Assembly (NCBI RefSeq): GCF_011398355.1
Contig: NZ_AP021889.1
Location: 1,674,001 to 1,738,000, forward strand
Origin: Thiosulfatimonas sediminis
GTDB lineage: Bacteria; Pseudomonadota; Gammaproteobacteria; Thiomicrospirales; Thiomicrospiraceae
Length of the DNA: 64,000 bases
Direction of reading: 5' to 3'
Shown here piece by piece: positions 8,027-16,480 of this stretch. A program made the position numbers and the translations under genes. The stretch's first letter is position 1. Each line of letters starts with the position of its first letter. The notes beneath the pieces are model-generated. The model did not search any database, had not been told where the DNA came from, and was given only the letters and a program-made list of their open reading frames with translations.

Positions 8027-9304
8027 TTAATATTTGGTTTCTGGCGTTTTTGGTGCCGGTAATCTTTTTTGCAACGGATCGGCTTTTCGCCCTTCAAACT
8101 GACCAAACTTAATGAAGTGAATCAGCGGTTGCATTCCCGCTTTGGCCACATCAGGATAAGCGTGGACATAGTTTAAGGTGTTGAATAACGATGAGGGATT
8201 ACGCGCTTCAAACGCGCCAAATAACAAATAGTGAACCGCCGGTGCAAAACTGGATTCTTTTACGTCAGGATATTGTTCAAGATATTGGTTGGCATCAAAC
8301 TCGCTCGATTGCAACAATTGCGCAGCTTGGTTCTTGAGCTCGTTTCTAAAGCTGCGGTTTTTTGCCCATAAACGCTTGCGTGCTTTTTGCAAAGCCGATC
8401 TTAACCAAAGCTGGTGAATTTCAGATTTATCAAGGCGTTTTTCTAGGCCGTCAATCGCTCTTTGCAACTCGGCAATACGTAACTTAGCACGCTCTTTTTG
8501 GTTGATTTCACTTTCAAATAACTCTTGCACATGATGCAACTGCTCGATAATCAACTCATTTTCGCTTTGGATGGTGGTCAGCTCTGTTTCCAGTTTGGCT
8601 TTCATTTGTTCTGCCGACGCTTTTTCTTTGGCACGCGCTTGTTGCTCTGCTGCGGAGCTTTGCTCCAACTGCTGTTGGCTCGACGCCAGTTTTTCTATAG
8701 TAGACTGTGCTTTTGCATGCTCTACGCTGTAGGCTGATTCAAGCGTCTGTAATCGCTCGGCCAAATGGCCGTTATTTTGTAACAAAGTGTGGTGATTTTT
8801 TAAAACTTGATTCAAGTCTATCGCGGCTTCCAAGGGCGCGGCAACGGCAGTGCAAGCGATCAATTCGGTAACAACTTTTGCAAGCGTCTTGTCGGTTTGC
8901 AATAGATAAGTCGCTAACAGGTGATGAACACTGCCAGAGTCGCTTTGTTGGATAAAGTGTTCGCTTAGTTGAAGTGCGGCGGCTTTATCCAAGCTTTCTG
9001 ATTGCGATACGGCCTCGACAGCAAGCAACTCACATTGCTTACGGTTGTGTTTGTAAAACTCGATCACTTGCTGCAACGCAACCTGTACATAAGCACGCGC
9101 GGCTTGAATGTCTGCTTCAACTTCCAAACAAGCGGCTAAAAGCGAAATCGGCGACTGGTAAACAATCCAATTCTGCTGATCGTCTTTTGAATGGCGCTGC
9201 AACTTGGCTTGCACATTCATATCGACCGTCAAAGAATGAATTTCCGGCATCCATTCCAAGGAGTTAGAACGAACCGAACCACTGTTTAAAATAAAAATTG
9301 CCAT
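8027..9304 (-). CDS. Coiled-coil protein with C-terminal YPDV repeats, capsule-associated
   Basis: This 425-residue protein is not a recognised enzyme. The N-terminal half is helical, followed by a strong coiled coil (about residues 170-320, rich in E, Q, K and A). The last 80 residues carry two copies of a motif seen in polysaccharide-biosynthesis and glycosyltransferase proteins: YLEQYPDV...HYLLFGAFEARNP and YVHAYPDV...HFIKFGQFEGRKADP. No signal peptide is visible. It is followed 12 bases later by the methyltransferase gene, which has a similar three-part build. The two probably work together as an assembly scaffold or length determinant. That role is inference. Confidence 0.6.
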   Translation of the reverse strand: MAIFILNSGSVRSNSLEWMPEIHSLTVDMNVQAKLQRHSKDDQQNWIVYQSPISLLAACLEVEADIQAARAYVQVALQQVIEFYKHNRKQCELLAVEAVSQSESLDKAAALQLSEHFIQQSDSGSVHHLLATYLLQTDKTLAKVVTELIACTAVAAPLEAAIDLNQVLKNHHTLLQNNGHLAERLQTLESAYSVEHAKAQSTIEKLASSQQQLEQSSAAEQQARAKEKASAEQMKAKLETELTTIQSENELIIEQLHHVQELFESEINQKERAKLRIAELQRAIDGLEKRLDKSEIHQLWLRSALQKARKRLWAKNRSFRNELKNQAAQLLQSSEFDANQYLEQYPDVKESSFAPAVHYLLFGAFEARNPSSLFNTLNYVHAYPDVAKAGMQPLIHFIKFGQFEGRKADPLQKRLPAPKTPETKY

Positions 9305-9378
9305 AACGCTTGTTAACGCCTTTTGTGAAGTTTGAATGCCAAAATCGACCTATGAAAACAGGTTACTAACCTAAAAAA

Positions 9379-10563
9379 TTAGGCTTTTCCGCCTAATCGC
9401 TCACGCTGGTAAGATCCGTCTTGCACGTTTTTACACCACTCTTGATTATCCAAATACCATTGCACGGTTTTTTTGATACCACTCTCAAAGGTTTCTTGCG
9501 GTTTCCAGCCTAGCTCTCGCTCGATTTTGCTGGCATCAATTGCGTAGCGCATATCGTGTCCTGGGCGATCTTGCACGTACTTAATCAATGCGACATAGCT
9601 ATCGGCATTACCCGGCTCGCAAGAGTAGGTGTCGATGTTGGGATTGTTTTCGCTAGGAGCAAGTTCTTCCAGAATCGTGCAGATGGTTTTGACCACGTCT
9701 AAATTCTGTTTTTCGTTGTGTCCGCCGATGTTGTAGGTTTCTCCTACCTTGCCTTGGGTAGCGACCACAACCAGCGCACGCGCATGATCTTCGACATACA
9801 ACCAATCGCGGATTTGATTGCCCTTGCCGTACACCGGCAACGGCTTGCCTTCCAGCGCGTTAAGAATCATCAACGGAATGAGTTTTTCCGGGAAATGATA
9901 CGGGCCGTAGTTATTTGAACAGTTGGTGACCAGTGTTGGCATACCGTATGTTCTTAGCCATGCTCTGACTAAGTGATCAGAACCTGCTTTCGACGCGCTA
10001 TAAGGCGAGCTAGGCGCATAAGCCGTCGTTTCGGTAAACAGAGGTAATTCTGAATGTTTGTCGTTATGAGATTCCGGATCGAGTCCGGAATGACGGTCGT
10101 TAACTTCATCAGGGTGCGGCAGATCGCCGTAAACTTCGTCAGTGGAAATATGATGAAAACGGAAATTGGCTTTTTTATCGCCGTCTAATGCATTCCAGTA
10201 AGCGCGCGCTTGTTCCAGCAAGGTATAGGTACCGACGATATTGGTATGAATAAATTCGCCCGGCCCGTCAATCGAACGGTCAACATGGGACTCTGCGGCC
10301 AAGTGCATCACAATATCCGGCTGGTGTTGATTGAAAACTCGCTTTAAGCCTTCGGCATCGCAGATATCGACTTGTTCAAAAGCGTAATACACGTTATCGC
10401 TGACCGATTTAAGGGACTCAAGGTTTCCGGCATAAGTCAGTTTGTCGACATTGACAACCGAATGTTCAGTGTCATTAATTAGATGTCGTACGACAGCAGA
10501 ACCGATAAAACCGGCACCGCCAGTGACTAGAATTTTAGAGGGAGTTATTGAATTTTCAGACAT
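9379..10563 (-). CDS. rmlB: dTDP-glucose 4,6-dehydratase
   Basis: This is the second enzyme of dTDP-L-rhamnose synthesis, converting dTDP-glucose to the 4-keto-6-deoxy form with bound NAD. It shows the Rossmann motif [15 protein letters not shown], the catalytic region [14 protein letters not shown], and the YxxxK pair in [15 protein letters not shown], then [14 protein letters not shown] and [12 protein letters not shown]. At 394 residues it is longer than the usual 350-360 partly because a palindromic repeat near 10071-10091 adds about 15 residues (containing [11 protein letters not shown]) between PHPDE and LPLFTE. The reading frame is kept. The start overlaps the rmlD end by 8 bases. Confidence 0.96.
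   Translation of the reverse strand: MSENSITPSKILVTGGAGFIGSAVVRHLINDTEHSVVNVDKLTYAGNLESLKSVSDNVYYAFEQVDICDAEGLKRVFNQHQPDIVMHLAAESHVDRSIDGPGEFIHTNIVGTYTLLEQARAYWNALDGDKKANFRFHHISTDEVYGDLPHPDEVNDRHSGLDPESHNDKHSELPLFTETTAYAPSSPYSASKAGSDHLVRAWLRTYGMPTLVTNCSNNYGPYHFPEKLIPLMILNALEGKPLPVYGKGNQIRDWLYVEDHARALVVVATQGKVGETYNIGGHNEKQNLDVVKTICTILEELAPSENNPNIDTYSCEPGNADSYVALIKYVQDRPGHDMRYAIDASKIERELGWKPQETFESGIKKTVQWYLDNQEWCKNVQDGSYQRERLGGKA
10071..10091. repeat. Palindromic repeat inside rmlB
   Basis: ATTCCGGA-TCGAG-TCCGGAAT is a perfect 8-bp inverted repeat with a 5-base loop. It is translated as part of RHSGLDPES and extends RmlB without breaking the frame. Confidence 0.9.
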
Positions 10564-11491
10564 GATTCATTGTGTTCTTTTTTAATTCGTTTAGACAAGC
10601 TATAAGCGAGTCACGCCAGTAAGGAATCTCTAGCGCCATATCGTTTTTCATTTTGGCTTTATTCATCAGACTATAGTGTGGACGCGTAGCCGGTGTCGGG
10701 TAGTCTTTAGTTTCAATCGGTGAAACCTGACACTTTATATCGCTTAATGCAAATATGGCTTTGGCGAAGTCATACCAAGAGCAAACGCCTTCGTTGCTAT
10801 AGTGGTAAATTGTCACATTGCTTTTACCTTTAAAAGATTGCTTCGCTTCGCTCGCAATGACTTGCAGAATAGCTTGAGCCAAACCCCCAGCATAGGTCGG
10901 ACTTCCGACTTGATCAAAGATCACATTCAAACTATCCCGCTCTGCACCTAAGCGCAGCATGGTTTTAACAAAGTTATTGCCTAACTCGGAATAAACCCAG
11001 CTGGTACGGATAATCACACTTTTCGGGTTAATTGCTTGTATCGCCTGTTCACCTTTCAGCTTGGTAAGCCCATAAACACATTGCGGGTCAACCGAATCAC
11101 TTTCGACATAAGGTTTATGGTTTTTGCCATTAAAAACATAGTCGGTACTGATATGAATCAGCGTCGAATCTTGTTTCTTGGCGATTTCAGCGAGTTGCTT
11201 TACCGCTAGGTGATTAATCTGATCAGCCAATTCCGGTTCGGACTCGGCTTTATCCACGGCCGTATAGGCCGCACAGTTAATGATGCAGTCAAAGTGCTTA
11301 TCCTGAAAATACGCTTCGATTGAAGATGAATCGGCAAGATCGAGTTCATCACGCCCAACAAAGGTAAAACAATGTTGAATGTTTGATGTTGAATGTTGAG
11401 TGACCAGTTTATAGAGCGACTGGCCCAACTGACCGTTTTTTCCGGTGACCAGAATAGATTTTTGATTTTTAATGTTTGATGTTAGATTCAT
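10556..11491 (-). CDS. rmlD: dTDP-4-dehydrorhamnose reductase
   Basis: This is the last step of dTDP-L-rhamnose synthesis, an NAD(P)H-dependent reduction. Signatures are [17 protein letters not shown], the catalytic STDYVFNG and the YxxxK pair in [11 protein letters not shown], then [18 protein letters not shown]. Two stretches look inserted: [10 protein letters not shown] near residue 33, derived from a simple ACATTCA-type repeat, and VIASEAKQS near residue 215, the translation of a palindromic repeat at 10836-10861. Both keep the frame. It is followed by rmlB with an 8-base overlap. Confidence 0.95.
   Translation of the reverse strand: MNLTSNIKNQKSILVTGKNGQLGQSLYKLVTQHSTSNIQHCFTFVGRDELDLADSSSIEAYFQDKHFDCIINCAAYTAVDKAESEPELADQINHLAVKQLAEIAKKQDSTLIHISTDYVFNGKNHKPYVESDSVDPQCVYGLTKLKGEQAIQAINPKSVIIRTSWVYSELGNNFVKTMLRLGAERDSLNVIFDQVGSPTYAGGLAQAILQVIASEAKQSFKGKSNVTIYHYSNEGVCSWYDFAKAIFALSDIKCQVSPIETKDYPTPATRPHYSLMNKAKMKNDMALEIPYWRDSLIACLNELKKNTMNHV
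10836..10861. repeat. Palindromic repeat inside rmlD
   Basis: The sequence GATTGCTTCGCTTCGCTCGC followed by AATGAC has ATTGC/GCAAT ends and is translated as IASEAKQS. It is a second, different type of widespread intragenic repeat. Confidence 0.8.
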
Positions 11492-11543
11492 AATGTCTTT
11501 TGACTTTTTTTTACAATACTTGTTAACTATTTCTGGAGGCTAT

Positions 11544-11855
11544 CTATTCAGTGAATATTGCCTGTGTTTTAACACTATTACGATCTATATACTCACTATC
11601 CGCTAACAAATTTAACCAATAGCCGATTTCTATTGCCTCTTTACTTGCAATTGACATTTTCGCAATGAAGTCTTTTTTACTAATTGCCGCTTGTGCTTCA
11701 TTCAGGTTAGCACCAATTGAAGTACCCGAACGAAGAAGTTGTTTTGACAAAACATATTCTTTCTTTTCCGTTGTTAAATACTGATTCAATTTAACGACAT
11801 GCAAAGCAAACTGATAGTTCAATACTAAAACCGCATTATCCGTTTGCAACTTCAC
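11544..11855 (-). CDS. Four-helix bundle protein (23S rRNA intervening-sequence protein family)
   Basis: This 103-residue protein matches the small all-helical S23/IVS-like family (TIGR02436): YVLSKQLLRSGTSIGANLNEAQ followed by DFIAKMSIASKEAIEIGYWLNLL. The founder members are encoded in intervening sequences of 23S rRNA genes. Many others, like this one, occur as single genes among sugar-nucleotide or other loci, and their function is unknown. It sits between rmlC and rmlD, 2 bases after the rmlC stop. No rRNA sequence surrounds it. The C-terminus (QAIFTE) is shorter than many relatives. Confidence 0.85.
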   Translation of the reverse strand: MKLQTDNAVLVLNYQFALHVVKLNQYLTTEKKEYVLSKQLLRSGTSIGANLNEAQAAISKKDFIAKMSIASKEAIEIGYWLNLLADSEYIDRNSVKTQAIFTE

Positions 11856-11857
11856 GC

Positions 11858-12445
11858 TTACCCTCGGTACAAATTTTTCTGGTAATCAAACATCGAACAT
11901 TCAATATCCAGCATCTCTAGCGCTGGTTGCTTTTGATCTTTTTCGGAGAGCTTAAGGAACTCTTTCGGCAGCTGCCAATCAATATTTAAACTCGGGTCGT
12001 CAAAGGCTAATCCGCGATCATTTTCCGGCGAATAATAATTATCGACTTTATAAGAAAAAATGGCGGTATCACTTAAGACCACAAAGCCGTGCGCAAAGCC
12101 TCTTGGCACAAACAACTGGTGTTTATTTTCGGCACTGAGTTCGGCGGTTACATATTGCCCAAACGTCGGACTGCCCTTGCGGATATCCACAGCAACATCC
12201 AGCACCTTGCCTTCGATGACGCGCACCAGTTTCGATTGCGCCGCCGGCGGCAGCTGAAAATGCAATCCGCGCAGCACGCCTTTGGTCGATTTCGACTCAT
12301 TATCTTGGCAAAAATTGACTTTATAGCCGATGGCTTGCTCAAAGCCTTCACGATGAAAAGTTTCGACAAAATAACCGCGCTCGTCGCCATACACTTTGGA
12401 TTTACACAAAAATACTTCCGAGATGTGCTGCTTTATATACTCCAC
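11858..12445 (-). CDS. rmlC: dTDP-4-dehydrorhamnose 3,5-epimerase
   Basis: This 195-residue cupin enzyme performs the third step of dTDP-L-rhamnose synthesis. Family blocks are DERGYFVETFHREGFEQA, VLRGLHFQLPPAAQSKLVRV with the catalytic His in GLHFQ, and FVPRGFAHGFVVLSDTA. The last residues before the stop (ALEMLDIECSMFDYQKNLYRG) include a stretch read from a simple ATTCAATATCC-type repeat also found in rmlD, an addition to the usual C-terminus. It lies about 100 bases downstream of rmlA. Confidence 0.95.
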   Translation of the reverse strand: MEYIKQHISEVFLCKSKVYGDERGYFVETFHREGFEQAIGYKVNFCQDNESKSTKGVLRGLHFQLPPAAQSKLVRVIEGKVLDVAVDIRKGSPTFGQYVTAELSAENKHQLFVPRGFAHGFVVLSDTAIFSYKVDNYYSPENDRGLAFDDPSLNIDWQLPKEFLKLSEKDQKQPALEMLDIECSMFDYQKNLYRG

Positions 12446-12546
12446 GAAATTCCCTCTTACCTTTATTCTTTAAAACTGCCATAAACCTTTGGAGATTCTG
12501 ACTTTTGTCAGAATGGCGGTGGCGTGAAGTTCTGTGCTTGTGCTTA

Positions 12547-13434
12547 CTATTTAACACGCCCTTCTTCTGCACGCTTAAGCAAATATTGCCCGTATTGATT
12601 TGTCTTAAGCGGCTGCGCCAATTCAATCAATTGCGCTTTATTGATATACCCCATTTCAAAAGCGATCTCTTCCAAACAAGCCACTTTGAGTCCTTGACGT
12701 TTTTCGATGGTTTCGATAAAAGTCGAGGCTTCCAACAAACTCTCATGGGTGCCGGTATCCAACCACGCAAAGCCGCGTCCCATGGTTTCCAATTTTAAGC
12801 GCCCTTCGGCCAAATACATTTGATTAACGGTGGTGATTTCCAACTCGCCGCGGTCAGAAGGCTTTACCTCGGCGGCTTTTTGCAGCACATCGTTTGGATA
12901 GAAATACAGACCGGTAACGGCATAGTTCGATTTTGGTACCGCAGGCTTTTCTTCAAGCGAAACCACATTGCCTTGTACATCAAACTCGGCCACACCGTAA
13001 CGCTTCGGGTCATGCACGTGATACCCAAACACAGTGGCTTTGCTTTCTTTACGCGCATTCTGCACCGCAGAGGCCAAAAGCTTACTCAAATCATGACCAT
13101 AATAGATGTTATCTCCCAAAATCAGACAAGCGTCATCGTCGCCGACAAACTCTTTGCCCAGTATGAACGCTTGCGCTAATCCCTCCGGTGAAGGCTGCAC
13201 CACATACTCGAAACGTATGCCCAATTCGGAACCATCTCCCAACAAACGCTGAAAACTGGACTGATCTTCTGGGGTGGTAATAATCAACACCTCTTTAATC
13301 CCAGCTAGCATCAACACCGATAATGGGTAATAGATCATCGGCTTGTCATAAAGCGGGACAAGCTGTTTTGAGATGCCACGTGTTAGTGGATAAAGACGTG
13401 TACCAGAACCGCCGGCGAGAATAATGCCTTTCAT
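12547..13434 (-). CDS. rmlA: Glucose-1-phosphate thymidylyltransferase
   Basis: This is the first enzyme of dTDP-L-rhamnose synthesis, joining dTTP and glucose-1-phosphate. The N-terminal nucleotide-binding signature [20 protein letters not shown] is present, followed by [20 protein letters not shown] and [19 protein letters not shown]. The ATG at 13434 (MKGIILAGG) is preferred over a TTG three codons upstream because the family starts there; the length is then 295 residues. It is the most upstream rml gene on this strand. A 238-bp heptamer repeat begins about 55 bases before the start codon and may occupy or displace its promoter. Confidence 0.96.
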   Translation of the reverse strand: MKGIILAGGSGTRLYPLTRGISKQLVPLYDKPMIYYPLSVLMLAGIKEVLIITTPEDQSSFQRLLGDGSELGIRFEYVVQPSPEGLAQAFILGKEFVGDDDACLILGDNIYYGHDLSKLLASAVQNARKESKATVFGYHVHDPKRYGVAEFDVQGNVVSLEEKPAVPKSNYAVTGLYFYPNDVLQKAAEVKPSDRGELEITTVNQMYLAEGRLKLETMGRGFAWLDTGTHESLLEASTFIETIEKRQGLKVACLEEIAFEMGYINKAQLIELAQPLKTNQYGQYLLKRAEEGRVK

Positions 13435-13492
13435 TGCAATCAAACCTTTTTAAAAAACGCGTATCAAACTACCTGATTACGCCTGTAAACTC

Positions 13493-13730
13493 AACACTCA
13501 ACACTCAACACTCAACACTCAACACTCAACACTCAACACTCAACACTCAACACTCAACACTCAACACTCAACACTCAACACTCAACACTCAACACTCAAC
13601 ACTCAACACTCAACACTCAACACTCAACACTCAACACTCAACACTCAACACTCAACACTCAACACTCAACACTCAACACTCAACACTCAACACTCAACAC
13701 TCAACACTCAACACTCAACACTCAACACTC
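13493..13730. repeat. 34 perfect tandem copies of a 7-bp unit AACACTC
   Basis: The unit AACACTC repeats without interruption from 13493 to 13730 (34 copies), with a degenerate AACTC before it and a degenerate AACACTT after it. A period of 7 reads as TQHSTLN in every frame on the plus strand, which creates a false 101-residue frame. The array ends at the IS66 insertion site and lies just upstream of rmlA. There are no spacers, so it is not a CRISPR array. Confidence 0.97.
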
Positions 13731-13756
13731 AACACTTAATCGTAAGCGTCCGGCAA

Positions 13757-14443
13757 TCACCGGTTGCTAGGTTGCCAATTGTGCGGTAGGAGTTGGTCGA
13801 TTTGACTGGCTTTATGGGTGGGTAAGCGTTCAAGCACGTCTTTGAGATAGGCGTAAGGATCCAGACCATTGTTTTTAGCTGATTGAATCAAGCTCATAAT
13901 ATTCGCCGCACGTTGACCACTGCGTAGACTGCCGGCAAACAGCCAGTTCTTGCGACCTAACGCCCAAGGTCGGATTTGATTTTCCACCCAGTTATTATCG
14001 ATGGGCAGGCGGCCATCTCCGAGGTATCGGCTTAAGGCATCCCAACGTTTCAGGCTATAGTGAATCGCTTTTTCCGTTGCCCCACCTTTGGGCACTTTTT
14101 CTCGATGGACCTGCAGCCATTTGAGCAGCAAGTCCATGATCGGTTTGGATTTTTGCTGCCGGATTATCTGTCGTTCCTCTGGGGCTAAGGGTTGAATCTC
14201 TTTTTCAATGGCGTAAAGTTGCCCCATTAGTTCAATGGCTTGAATGGCAATCGTGCTTTTGCCGCTTTCATGCAGCTCAACGAACTTACGACGGGCATGC
14301 GCCATGCAACCGACTTCGATCACGCCTTGCTTAAAACTGGCTTTGTACCCTGAATAGTCATCGCACACCAACAATCCTTTCCAATCCTGTAGCACCTCTC
14401 TTGCGAACTTGCCGTTTCGTCCTTCACTAAAGTGGTAATACAC
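13757..14443 (-). pseudogene. C-terminal part of IS66 tnpC (outer copy)
   Basis: This 228-residue frame corresponds to the C-terminal part of the complete TnpC at 16481-18034, from YYHFSEGRNGKFAREVLQDW to HNWQPSNR, with a handful of substitutions. It contains CMAHARRKFVELH and the terminal PIDNNWVENQIRPWALGRKN block. The IS3 element at 14444 separates it from its N-terminal part, so it is a broken gene although the frame itself is open. Confidence 0.92.
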
Positions 14444-14504
14444 TGAACTGGTCTAATAGCAGTGGACACTTTTATAAGAGACAATAGATGTTGTCGAACT
14501 AGGA

Positions 14505-14801
14505 GTGATCATGAGTCAAAAGAGAACTTATAAAACTTACACCGATGAGTTTAAAAAAGAAGCCGTCGCGTTGGTAACGGATCAAGGTTACAGTGTGGCA
14601 GAGGCGGCTGAATCCTTAGGTGTCAGAACGAATTTGATTTACAAGTGGAAAGAGAAGTTTGAAGCCCAAGCCAATGGGTCAGCACTGAGTCAGGATGAAC
14701 GCGCTGAGTTGAAACAGTTGCGCGCTGAAAACAAGCGCTTAAAACTCGAAAAAGAGATCTTAAAAAAAGCTTCAGCCCTTCTGGCGCAAGACATCCGATA
14801 A
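14505..14801 (+). CDS. IS3-family transposase OrfA
   Basis: This 98-residue protein carries a helix-turn-helix domain (YTDEFKKEAVALVTDQGYSV, AAESLGVRTNLIYKWKEKF) and a C-terminal leucine zipper (LKQLRAENKRLKLEKEILKK). In IS3 elements OrfA binds the ends and is fused to OrfB by a -1 ribosomal frameshift. A run of seven A followed by G at 14762-14769, near the end of orfA, is the usual slippery site. The alternative start two codons inside (MSQKRTYKT) is equally likely. Confidence 0.93.
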   Translation: MIMSQKRTYKTYTDEFKKEAVALVTDQGYSVAEAAESLGVRTNLIYKWKEKFEAQANGSALSQDERAELKQLRAENKRLKLEKEILKKASALLAQDIR

Positions 14802-14812
14802 CGTTTTCATTC

Positions 14813-15673
14813 ATGGATGAATTGATTCAGGAGGGCTTGCCAGTTAAGCCTGTGAGCCAAGTGTTGAAACTCAGTCGTTCAGGCTATTACGCATGGAAAA
14901 AACGACCTAAAAAGGCAATCAAGACAGAACAACTTGAACTCTATCGTACAGCCAAACAGCTCTTCAAAGAGAGCCGTGACAGTTTGGGCTCTCGTGAACT
15001 CGCCAAAGCCCTTCGTAAGGCTGGGTTTCTCGTCAGCCGAGAGAAAGCACGTCGGCTCATGAAAACACTGGGATTAGTCGTCAAACAGCGTCGAGCTTAT
15101 AAAATAACGACTAAGCGTAACCTGACACATCGAGTGGCGGATAACTTGGTTAAGATGAAGTTCAATCCAAGCGCGATGAATCAAGTTTGGGCAGGCGATA
15201 TTACCTACTTGAAAACACCTGAAGGTTGGCTGTATTTGAGTGTCGTAATGGACCTGTATTCTCGCCGCATTATCGGTTGGGCCGTGAGTGAACGAATGAC
15301 GGTCGAACTCGTCATGCAATCCTTACAGCAAGCGTATTGGCTACGAGGGCATCCCAAAGGCGTGATTTTTCACAGTGATCGTGGTTCTCAGTACACTAGC
15401 AAACGGTTTGCCACACTACTGGCTAAGCAAAATATGACAGCCTCTATGGGCGATGTCGGAGCCTGTTGGGATAATGCCGTTGTTGAACGATTTTTTGGCA
15501 GCTTAAAACATGACTGGCTGTTTAAAGCCTATCATCCAACACGCGAGAGCATGAAAAAAGACGTAGCAGATTACATGCGTTACTACAACTTAAAAAGGCT
15601 TCATACTGCGAACGGTGATTTGACGCCGATTGAGTATGAAAATTGTAAAAACCAAGTGTCCAAAAAAGCTTGA
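14813..15673 (+). CDS. IS3-family transposase OrfB (DDE integrase domain)
   Basis: This 286-residue protein has an N-terminal HTH_21 region (SRSGYYAWKKRPKK) and a retroviral-type integrase core. The three acidic residues are seen in VWAGDITYL, FHSDRGSQY and DNAVVERFFGSLK. The C-terminal block RYYNLKRLHTANGDLTPIEYE is typical. The real product is probably the OrfAB fusion made by -1 frameshifting at the A7 run at 14762. The stop lies within the right terminal repeat. The element has split an IS66 transposase gene. Confidence 0.95.
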   Translation: MDELIQEGLPVKPVSQVLKLSRSGYYAWKKRPKKAIKTEQLELYRTAKQLFKESRDSLGSRELAKALRKAGFLVSREKARRLMKTLGLVVKQRRAYKITTKRNLTHRVADNLVKMKFNPSAMNQVWAGDITYLKTPEGWLYLSVVMDLYSRRIIGWAVSERMTVELVMQSLQQAYWLRGHPKGVIFHSDRGSQYTSKRFATLLAKQNMTASMGDVGACWDNAVVERFFGSLKHDWLFKAYHPTRESMKKDVADYMRYYNLKRLHTANGDLTPIEYENCKNQVSKKA

Positions 15674-15681
15674 CCAGAACA

Positions 15682-16465
15682 CACCGCCTTATGTTGTGCA
15701 TTGGCTGGATTGGTGTAGGCCCACAGATAGGCTTTATGGGTTTTCTTATTCCCCGGCTTGAGCATGGGCACTGGGGTTTCATCGGCGTGCAAGACCGGTT
15801 GCGTCAGCAAAAAGTCTTTGAGTGCTTGAGCCACCGGTTCAAGTTGAACACCACAGACGCCGACCCATTCGGCTAAAGTGGAACTGGGTAATTTAACACC
15901 GGCCCGTTCAAAGATCTGAGCTTGACGATACAGCGGTAAGTGATCAGCGTATTTGGCGATGAGCAGATGTGCGAGTAACCCAGAGGTGGGCAGACCTTTG
16001 TCAATGATTTGTGGGGGCATCGGTTTTTGAACCAGAGTTTCACAGGCATCGCACGCCCATTTGGAGCGAATATGACGTTCCACTTGAGAGCTACCGGGCA
16101 GATAATCCAGCTTCTCACTGACGTCTTCACCAATATGGCGTAATTGACAGCCACATGAACAGGTGGTGGATTCGGGATCATGACGGATTTCAAGACGAGG
16201 TAGGTTTTCGGGTAGCGGCTGACGCTTAGGTTGTTTCTTTGGTTGCGCTGTGTCGGTTTTGTCTTTGAGAGATTCCAGTTCCGATTCAATCGCGGCAATG
16301 TCGGCATCGGTCACTTCATCCAACAGTGTCATCTGTAAGGCGCTGATCTGTTTACTTTTGTGTGAGAATTTTAGACGTCTGAGATAGGCTAACTCATAGG
16401 TGAGTTGATCGATTTTAAGCTCTTTTTGTTGAATGGCTTTGGCATTGGCCGCAATGCGTTGGTCT
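15682..16465 (-). pseudogene. N-terminal part of IS66 tnpC (outer copy)
   Basis: Minus-strand codons from QRIAANAKAIQQKELKIDQL to AYLWAYTNPANAQHKAV match the N-terminal half of the complete TnpC at 16481-18034. They include the zinc-finger-like CSCGCQL...CDACE pair and LHADETPVPMLKPGNKK around the first catalytic Asp. The left cut is the IS3 insertion. The right cut at 16465 is the terminal repeat of the second IS66 copy, which removed roughly the first 30 codons. A 330-codon frame running across both junctions is an artefact. Confidence 0.9.
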
Positions 16466-16480
16466 GTAAGCGTCCGGCAA

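Larger units (their letters stand above)
14444..15681 (+). mobile_element. IS3-family insertion sequence (1238 bp)
   Basis: The element lies inside an IS66 tnpC. Its imperfect 26-bp terminal repeats are 14444-14469 and 15656-15681 (TGAACTGGTC outward on one side, TGTTCTGGTC on the other, both ending TGGACAC inside). The flanking triplet CAC occurs at 14441-14443 and 15682-15684, a 3-bp target duplication confirmed by the uninterrupted copy near 17163. Two overlapping-phase frames, orfA and orfB, are intact, so it may be active. Confidence 0.93.
13742..16465 (-). mobile_element. IS66 element (outer copy), interrupted by IS3 and fused to a second IS66
   Basis: The terminal repeat GTAAGCGTCCGGCAATCACC starts at 13742. 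The 8 bases before it (ACTTAATC, 13734-13741) recur at 18812-18819, just after the far end of the neighbouring IS66 copy, so the whole block 13742-18811 descends from one IS66 insertion. The tnpC of this copy is split by an IS3 element (14444-15681) and cut again at 16465/16466, where the next copy's terminal repeat begins. Its tnpA, tnpB and tnpC start are missing, probably lost by recombination with the second copy. Confidence 0.88.

Noticed and set aside
11544-11855. Four-helix gene as a toxin or antitoxin
   Set aside because: The sequence fits the S23/IVS family, and no partner gene is adjacent.
13493-13730. Possible CRISPR array
   Set aside because: There are no spacers; the 7-bp unit is directly contiguous.
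13434-13739. 101-codon plus-strand frame of repeating TQHSTLN
   Set aside because: It is only the translation of the 7-bp repeat array; a heptamer without stop codons is open in every frame, and the frame has no start context or relatives.
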